Below, in pieces: positions 57,178 through 64,000 of a stretch of 64,000 nt of DNA; within the stretch, counting starts at the first letter, position 1, and each line of letters opens with the position of its first letter. The position numbers and the translations under genes were made by a program. Location of the stretch: assembly GCF_902686445.1 (NCBI RefSeq), contig NC_062232.1, forward strand, positions 90,196,932 to 90,260,931, read 5' to 3'. The notes beneath the pieces are model-generated. The model saw only the letters and a program-made list of their open reading frames with translations, was not told the origin of the DNA and made no database searches. Source of the DNA: Sciurus carolinensis (taxonomy: Eukaryota > Chordata > Mammalia > Rodentia > Sciuridae).

Positions 57178-57862
57178 TCCCCTTATACATGGGGAATATA
57201 ATCCAAGACTCATAGTGAATACCTGAAACCACCACAGAGAGTACTAAACACATTATAATATATATTACAATATATATTATAAACACATAATATATATATA
57301 TTATATAAACTCATGTATATGTTGCTTTTTCCTACATATACTTAATTATGATAGAATTTAAATGTTGAGTTATGCAAGTAACAAAGTAATAATAATTACA
57401 AAAGTACAACAATTATAGCAATATATGATGCCCCATAAGTAATGTGAATATGGTCTCTCTTTCTCTCAAGATATCCTGTTTTACTTTCAGCTTTTCACTT
57501 AAAAGAAGCACTTTGTTGGTTCTCTTTTGGAATATTCAAATTTCTAGCATCACTACTCTTGAACTTTGGGACCATTATTAAGTGTTACTTGAATCCCACA
57601 AGTGCTATGGTACTGTAATAGTAGATCTGATACCTGGGATGGCTACTGAGTGACTAAAGGCAGGTAGATTAAAGTGGGATAAACTGGACAAAAGGAAAAT
57701 TCACATCCCTGGTGGTTGAATATGAAATTTCAACACATTATTCAGACTCACTATTAAAATAGATTGAATGAATTATCCATTTAATATTTTCAGTCTTCAG
57801 TTGATCACAAGTTACAGAAACTATGGGGATTAAAGCTGAGGGCAAGGTCTGACTACTGTATT
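57178..57862 (-). mobile_element. TcMar-Tigger (Tigger1/MER2-like) remnant
   Basis: On the plus strand the order is 3' end ('tttccccttatacatgggga'), AT-rich middle, a transposase N-terminal remnant (57480-57600, including reverse complements of aagtgaaaagctgaaagt), then the 5' end closing 'gtctgactactgta'. Several internal deletions; no open frame. Confidence 0.8.
57255..57320. repeat. (TA)n-rich segment in Tigger remnant
   Basis: Overlapping tata/atat runs with local inverted symmetry. Confidence 0.8.
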
Positions 57863-57912
57863 TCTTCTTATTATTATTCTTATTAGAAGAAGTAGTAGTA
57901 ATAGTAATAGTT

Positions 57913-58087
57913 TGAGGGATTGAACCCAGGGGAGCTTAACCATTGAGCCACATCCCCAGTATTTTTTATTTTTTATTTTGAGGCAGGGAAGGTCTCACTA
58001 AGTTGTTGAGGCTGGTTTTGAACTTGCAATCCTCCTTCCTCAGTCTCTGGAGTTGCTGAGATTACAGGTGTGTGCCACTGTGTCTGG
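57913..58087 (-). mobile_element. Composite SINE
   Basis: Antisense 'gagggattgaacccagggga' to 'gagattacaggtgtgtgcca'. The tail side is an AGT/ATT-rich simple repeat (57865-57912). Confidence 0.9.
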
Positions 58088-58216
58088 TTTATTTTATTTT
58101 ATTTTCTATTGAGACAAGATCTTGCTAAATTGCTCAGGCTGGCCTTGAATCTGTGATCCTCCTGCCTTAGCCTCCAGAGTCCCTGGGATTACAGGTATAT
58201 GCCATGATCCCTAGCT
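58088..58216 (-). mobile_element. B1-half monomer
   Basis: Antisense 'agacaagatcttgctaaatt', 'cctcctgccttagcctccag', 'ctgggattacaggtatatgc' with tttta tail; no ID half. Confidence 0.85.
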
Positions 58217-58399
58217 GAAATTTCCGGTTCAAATGTAGCATAAAAATATGAAAAAGCTTCTTAATTTAAAATTTCAAGAACTTGCATTTATTTTTTATGG
58301 GCAAAATAATTGAAATTTATTCTCTTAAAATATGAATATATACATTGTTAACTATAGTCACCATGCTATGCAATAGATCTCAAAAAACTTATTACTCAG

Positions 58400-58540
58400 G
58401 ACTGGGGTTGTAGCTCAGTGGTAGAGCGCTTGCCTAGCACATGTGAGGCACTAGGTTTGATCCTTAGCACCACATAAAAATAAATAAATAAAATAAAGTT
58501 ATTGTGTCCATCTACAACCAAAAAATTTTTTAAATATTGT
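58400..58540 (+). mobile_element. Sciurid ID (STRID-like) SINE
   Basis: Sense, near-consensus: 'ggactggggttgtagctcag', 'aggcactaggtttgatcctt', ataa-rich tail, 'tgtccatctacaaccaaaaa'. Confidence 0.95.
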
Positions 58541-59767
58541 TCTTTCCTAATTGAACTTTGCATACATTGAGCAACATCCCTCTCCTCCTCAAATCCCTCA
58601 CCTCTGGTAATCACCATTCTACTCTCTACTTCTGAGTTTCATTGTTTTAGATTTCACATATAATTGAGGTCATGAAGTATTTCTAATTGTGTTCCATCCA
58701 CATTGTGAAAAAGACAAGATTTAATTTTCTTTATCCATCTATGCATTGATACACACTTATTCCATTTTTTTGGCTATTGAGAACACTGCTACAATAAACA
58801 TGCTAATGCTGATATAACTCTTTGATATACTGATTTTACTTCCTTTGCATGTATACCCAGTAGTCAGGGTGTTGGATTATATAATAGTTCTAATTTTGAA
58901 TTTTTGAGGAAACTCTTCACAATTTTTCTTAGTAGCTGTACTAATTTAAAATTTAAACAATGGTGTATAAGGGTTTCTTTTTTCCCCATATAATTGCTAA
59001 TACTTTTCCTCTTTCATCTTTTTCATAATAGCCATTCTGACAGGTGTGAGGTGACATCTCATAGATTTAATTTAGGTTTCCCTAATGATCAGCAATGTTC
59101 AACTGTGCCATATATCTTTGGTCATTTATATATGTTCTTCTGGGAAATGTATTCATACCTTTGACCATTTTAAAATCAAGTTCTGCGTTTTCTTGCTATC
59201 GAGTTTTCTGGAGTTGTTATCTATTGTGGCTATTAACCCCTTATCAGGTATATGACTTGCAAATATTTTTTCCCATTCCATATGTTGTCTCTTCACTCTG
59301 TTGATTCTCTTTTTGTCCTTTGCTGGGGAGAAGTTTTTAGTTTGATGTAATCCTGTTTAGTCTATTTTTGTTTTTGTCACCTGAGATTTGAGGTTATATG
59401 AAAACTTATTGCCCATACCAATGTCATGTAGCTTTCCCTGTATATTGTCTTCTACTAGTTTTATAGACTTCACATGTATGTTTCAGTCTTTAAACCATTT
59501 TGAGTTTATTTTTTGTATATGATGTGAGGAAATAGTTCAATTTAATTCTTTTCAAGGAGGACATCCACCTTTCCCAACACCCTTTATAAAGAGGTATCTG
59601 TTTCCCATTGTATTTTCTTTGGACCTGTTTTAAAATTCAAATATCCATTAAAAACTCCATTTATTTCCCGAATCTTTATCCTGTTCCATTGGCCTATGTC
59701 TACTTTTAAGCCAGTATCGTGTATTTTTAATTGCGACATCTTTGTAATTTAGTTGGAAATCAAGTAT

Positions 59768-60349
59768 TGAAAAAGAATGAATTTACCTCCCCTTTGAAAT
59801 TGGGAATGGATTCCTTATGGTAGGGAGGCTGGGAAGATTGCACTCCAACCACCCTCCCAGCTGTTTCTCCATTCTATTCCTGCATCTGTAACATCCTTTC
59901 TTTAGGTATTCTAAGTTCTAAAGAAAACCCTCTGTCATACTTTTTCTTCTCCTCAGTTGAAAACAACAACAAAAAAAGAACATGTTTATCTAAAAGGGAG
60001 ACAGATGCTGACCCCAGGAAGTCCTAGCACATTTTGATATGATAAAGAGACTCCAGAACCTGTGAAACACCTGGAAAACTCCTTTCCATCAACAAAATTC
60101 CCAACAGGAAGGAGGTGGAACCTGTGAAAATCTTTTGTCTTCATGTGGTTAACCCTTCCCTAGTAAAAGCTTTCCACCTCCCAGAGTTTTTCCAGATAGA
60201 ATTTTTGGAACAATTTCTTCCATCGTCCTTTAAAGCTGGCTTCGGAAAAAACCCATTCTCCTGCAAATTTATTATGAATATCTCTGGAGCAGAGAGGATT
60301 GTAGCCTACCTAACCTCTTTCCTCCCTGGGAGGGATCTTGTGCCACCCA
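59768..60349. mobile_element. Candidate LTR-like insertion in L1
   Basis: About 580 bp of non-L1 sequence interrupts L1 text that is continuous in consensus. It starts TG and ends CA, and has weakly similar flanks (agtat/gtaat). Family not recognised, and an LTR identity is only a suggestion. Confidence 0.35.
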
Positions 60350-61721
60350 GTAATAGTAATATGATGTCTTTGTCTTTGCTTTTTTTTGTTTGTTTGTTTT
60401 ACTCCAGGTTTTTTTTTTTTTAGTAATTACATATGAATTTTAGTATTGTTTTCTTCTGTGAAAAATGTCATTGGAATTTTTATAGTAATTGTATTGAATA
60501 TGTAGTTTTTTTGGGGGTAGCATGAACTTTGTAACAATTTTAATTCTTCCAATTCAAAATGGAAAAACTTTCCATTTATTTGCCTTTCACCAATGTTTTA
60601 GAGTTTTCAATTCCTTAGTTTACTTTATTTCCAAGTATTGTTTTTTTTGGCAGCTATTATAAATGGAATGATTTTTAACTTTATTTTCCCAATGCTGTAT
60701 TATATAAAAATATCACCGATTTTTGTGTTTATATTGTTATCTACAATTTTACTGTACTTATTTATTAGTTTGAATGGCTTTTGGTGGAGTTTTCAGGGTT
60801 TTCTACAGATAAGATCATGCTATCTGCAAACAAAGAAAAATAATTTCACTTATTCCTTTCCTATTTGGATGTCTCTTCTTTCTCTTAATTTTTCTGGTCA
60901 GGACTTTCAGTACTATGTTGAATAGAAGCATAAGAGTAAGCATCCTTATCTTATTTCTGATCTGTGAGGAAAAGTTTTGAAATTTTCACAGTTGAGTGTG
61001 ATAGCTATATGCTTATTACATATATGGCTTTTGTTATGTTAAGGTAAATTTCTTTTATACCTAATTTGTTAAGTGGTTTTTTTTTAATCAAGAAAGGATG
61101 TTGAATTTTGTGAAATATATTTTCTGCATCTATTGAGATGATTGCATCATTTTTGTCCTTCGTTCTGTTATTGATTTGCATATGTTGAACCGCCCTTCCA
61201 TCCTAGGGACAAATACCATTTGATTAAAGTGAATGATCTTTTATTTTATAGTTGAATTGAGTTTGCTAGTATTTTGTTTAGGATTTTTCTGTCTGTTGTT
61301 CATCAGGGATATTGAACTATAATTTTCTAGTCTTGTAGTGCCCTTGTTTGACATTGAGATCAAGGTAAATGTCTTGTAATGTAAGTTAGAATATATTCCC
61401 TTTTCTGCAATTTGAGAAGAGTTTGAGGATGCTTCATACCCTTTAAATGTTTTGTAGAATTCAAGAGCAAAATCATTCATTTCTGGTTTTTATATGATGG
61501 GAGACTTACTAACTGATTCAATCTTCTCCCTCATTATTGATCTGTTCAGAGTTTCTATTTCTCTCCCTAGGTTTTATGTGTCTAGGAATTTATCCATATC
61601 TTCTAGTTTGTCCAATTTGTTGACATGTAATTGTTCCTAATAATCTCTTATGATACTTTGTATTTCTGTCATATAAGTTGTACTATTTTCTTTTTTATTT
61701 CTGATTTCATTCCTTTTGAGT

Positions 61722-61845
61722 CTTTAAAAATTTTTTTAATTGTGGATGGACACACTTATTTATTTTTGCGTGGTGCTGAGGATGGAACCCAGTGCCTCAC
61801 ACATGCTAGGCAAGTGCTCTACCACTGAGCTACAACCACAGCCCT
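61722..61845 (-). mobile_element. Sciurid ID (STRID-like) SINE
   Basis: Antisense 'gtggatggacacacttattt', 'gtggtgctgaggatggaacc', 'accactgagctacaaccaca'. Confidence 0.94.
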
Positions 61846-63647
61846 CATTTTTTTTCTTAGTCTAGCTAATGGTTTGGCAATTTTGTTTATCTTTAAAAAA
61901 TGGTTCTTAGTTCTCTTGATTTTTTTTCTGTTGTTTCCCCATTCTCCACTTTATTTTATCTCTGCTAATTATTTTCCCTTCTTTCTGCTAACTTTGGTCT
62001 TAGTTTATTCTTCGTTTTCTAGCTCTTTGAGGTAGGTTTTTTGGAGTTATTTCTTCTTGTTTATAGGCATTTATTGCAATAAACTTTTCAAACCGTTTTG
62101 CTCCATCCCACAGGTTTTGGTCAGTTGTGTTTCCACTAATTTTAGTCTCATGATTTTTAAAAAATTCTTTTTTGATTTCTTCCTTGACCCATTTGTTGTT
62201 CTTGAGGATATTGAATTGTCAAATATTTGTGAATTTTCCAAAATTTATCCTGTTACTGATTTATGTTTTCATGCATTGTGACCAGAAAACATGCTTCATA
62301 TGATTAGAGACTTAAAATTCAGACTTGTTTTGGTCTATCATATGATCTATATTGTAGAATGTTTCCTGTGCACTTGAGTAGAATGTGTATTTTGCTGCTC
62401 TTTGATGGATTGTTGTGTATATGTATGTTAAGTTCATTTGGTCTAAAGTGTAGGTCAAGTGTGGGATTTTCTCATTAATGTTTTGTCTGGTTGACCTCTT
62501 CATTGTTGAAAGTGGAATATTGATATTCCCCTCAATTATTCTATTGTAATTGATTTCTCCCTTCATATTCTATAATATTTTCTGTGTATATTTAGTTGTT
62601 GTAGTGTAGGGTGCATACATATTTACAATTATTATATCTTCTTGAGGTGTTGATCTAGTTATTAATATATAAGATCCTTCTTTATCTCTTTTTACAATTT
62701 TTGTATTAAGGTTTATTTTGCCTCGTGTAAGTATACATACCACTGCTCTTTTTGTCTCCATTTGTGTGGAATTTCTTTTTAAATCCTTTCATTTTCAGTG
62801 TCAGCCCTTAAATGAGATTAGTCTTTTACAGGCTGTATATACTTGGGTCTTGCTTTTTTATCCAGTCACTGTATGTCTTTTTATTGGAGAATTTAATCCA
62901 TTTATTTTCAGGGTAATTATTTATAGGTAAGGACTTACGACTGACATTTTGTCATTTTTTTTCTGGTTGTTCTTTTGGTTCTTTGTTTCCTTCTTCCTCT
63001 TTTCCTGCCTTTTGTGATTTAATGGTTTTCTGATGTGGTATGCCTTAAATCCTTTTTGTTTCATTCTTCTACATCTACAACGTAATTTTGCTTTGTACTT
63101 AACATGCAGTTTATATAGGACATCTTATAACAGGTTATTTAAAGTTGATAAGAACTTAACTTTGGCTGCATATAACAACTCTGTACTTATCCTCCCTGGC
63201 AACATATATATTTTATGTTGAAATTTATGTATTTTTGTAGTTTATGTCCCTTAATAATTTATTTTAGCTGTGCTTGTTTTGATAGTTTTATCTTTTTCCC
63301 CTTATATTACAGATAAAATTGGCTTAGAATATTCTGAATATGATTATGTACTACTTATATTGTTGTTTTATTTTTTCCTATGTTTTATGTTATTAATGAT
63401 CCTCAATTTCACCTTTTTTTCTTATCACAATATTATATTATCCCTCAATAATACCATTAATGAAAGTTTTCCTTCACTTGTTATTCTATATTTTATCTGT
63501 CTAACCAGATTATTTTGACCTTCTATGCAGGCACATTGCTTTACCTAAAATTAGGTGAACACACCACACACAAGAATGCTAATAAATATTTGCCCATGGG
63601 TTCCTTTCCAAATCACAACTAAAACCATGGTGGAATCTTTTTTCTAA

Positions 63648-63727
63648 TGATTTATTTATTTATGTTTTAATTTTTTACAGACTGCATTTTGATTCATTGT
63701 ACACAAATGGGGTACATCATTTTGTTT
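63648..63727 (-). mobile_element. 80-bp rodent L1 3' tail
   Basis: Reverse complement reads 'accccatttgtgtacaatga', 'atcaaaatgcagtctgtaaa' and an A-rich end, as in the L1 ends at 38395 and 41410. Confidence 0.85.
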
Positions 63728-63917
63728 CTATGCTTGTATCCATTTCACCTTAAAGAACTCACTTCAACAATTCCTTTCAGACAGGCTTAGTGGTGATGAA
63801 CCCCTTATTTTTGTTTGGGAAAGTTTGATTTCCCTCATTTCCAAATGACAGTTTTCCTGAGTGAAATATTCTTGGTAGGCAGTTTTTTCAACTCTTTGAA
63901 TATATCATCTCAACTCT

Positions 63918-64000
63918 TTTTTTTTTTTTTTTTTTTTTTGGTGGTGCTGGGGATTGAACCCAGGGACTTGTGCTTGTAAGGCAAGCACTCTACCAACTGT
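63918..64000 (-). mobile_element. ID SINE, cut by the window end
   Basis: Antisense: 28-base T-run, 'ggtgctggggattgaaccca', 'gcaagcactctaccaactg'. Confidence 0.95.

Larger units (their letters stand above)
58240..64000 (-). mobile_element. Long old L1 (L1M), minus strand, with nested insertions
   Basis: Antisense text in L1 order over more than 5 kb: 3' end (58340, 'gtcaccatgctatgcaatag'), ORF2 C-terminal (59416 'accaatgtcatgtagctttc'), RT region (60460-61480, 'gcatctattgagatgattgc'), endonuclease side (62200-62480, 'gtgcacttgagtagaatgtg'), 5' region to the window end ('agacaggcttagtggtgatg'). Frames broken. Interruptions at 58400, about 59768, 61722, 63648 and 63918. Confidence 0.82.

Overview
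The window is mammalian nuclear DNA, almost certainly from a squirrel-family rodent (Sciuridae). Two things point there. The dominant SINEs are composites of a 7SL-derived (B1-like) left half and a tRNA-Ala/ID-like right half (MEN-like). The tRNA-like monomers carry a sciurid-type ID tail (an A/T-rich tail ending in a 'tgtccatctacaac'-like motif). The only protein-coding gene I can support is IRS4, on the minus strand at the left edge. By human synteny (IRS4 is at Xq22.3, next to COL4A5 and the large gap before GUCY2F) this is probably the X chromosome, although the window itself does not prove that.

Layout. Positions 1-2629 hold the first 876 codons of IRS4 in one uninterrupted frame: N-terminal poly-Ala, PH domain, PTB domain, a Gly/Ser/Gln-rich repeat, a poly-Pro run and six YxxM phosphotyrosine sites. 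The C-terminal part lies beyond base 1. Positions 2630-3450 are the GC/CpG-rich 5' flank, with a CACGTG box and three CCAAT boxes. From 3.5 kb to 64 kb I see no further gene. This is AT-rich intergenic sequence lying upstream of IRS4, built largely from old L1 (mostly minus strand at 22-32 kb and 52-64 kb, plus strand at 38-43 kb), a few younger rodent L1 3' ends, L2 and MIR fossils, ERVL/MaLR LTRs, Tigger and hAT DNA transposon remnants, and about 55 SINEs.

How it works together. IRS4 is a membrane-proximal docking adaptor for insulin/IGF-1 receptor signalling; its YxxM motifs recruit PI3-kinase. The remaining 60 kb can be read as insertion history: many insertions keep target-site duplications (TSDs), so the order of nesting can be read directly. 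I found no undescribed biological system. The most informative signals are structural: a twin-primed L1 insertion, an 842-bp compound retro-insert with a TSD, SINEs stacked on one target sequence, microsatellites grown from SINE tails, a chimeric SINE with filler DNA, and SINE orientation that follows the strand of the surrounding L1. Repeat family names below are from memory of consensus sequences, and old-repeat boundaries are approximate (tens of bases).
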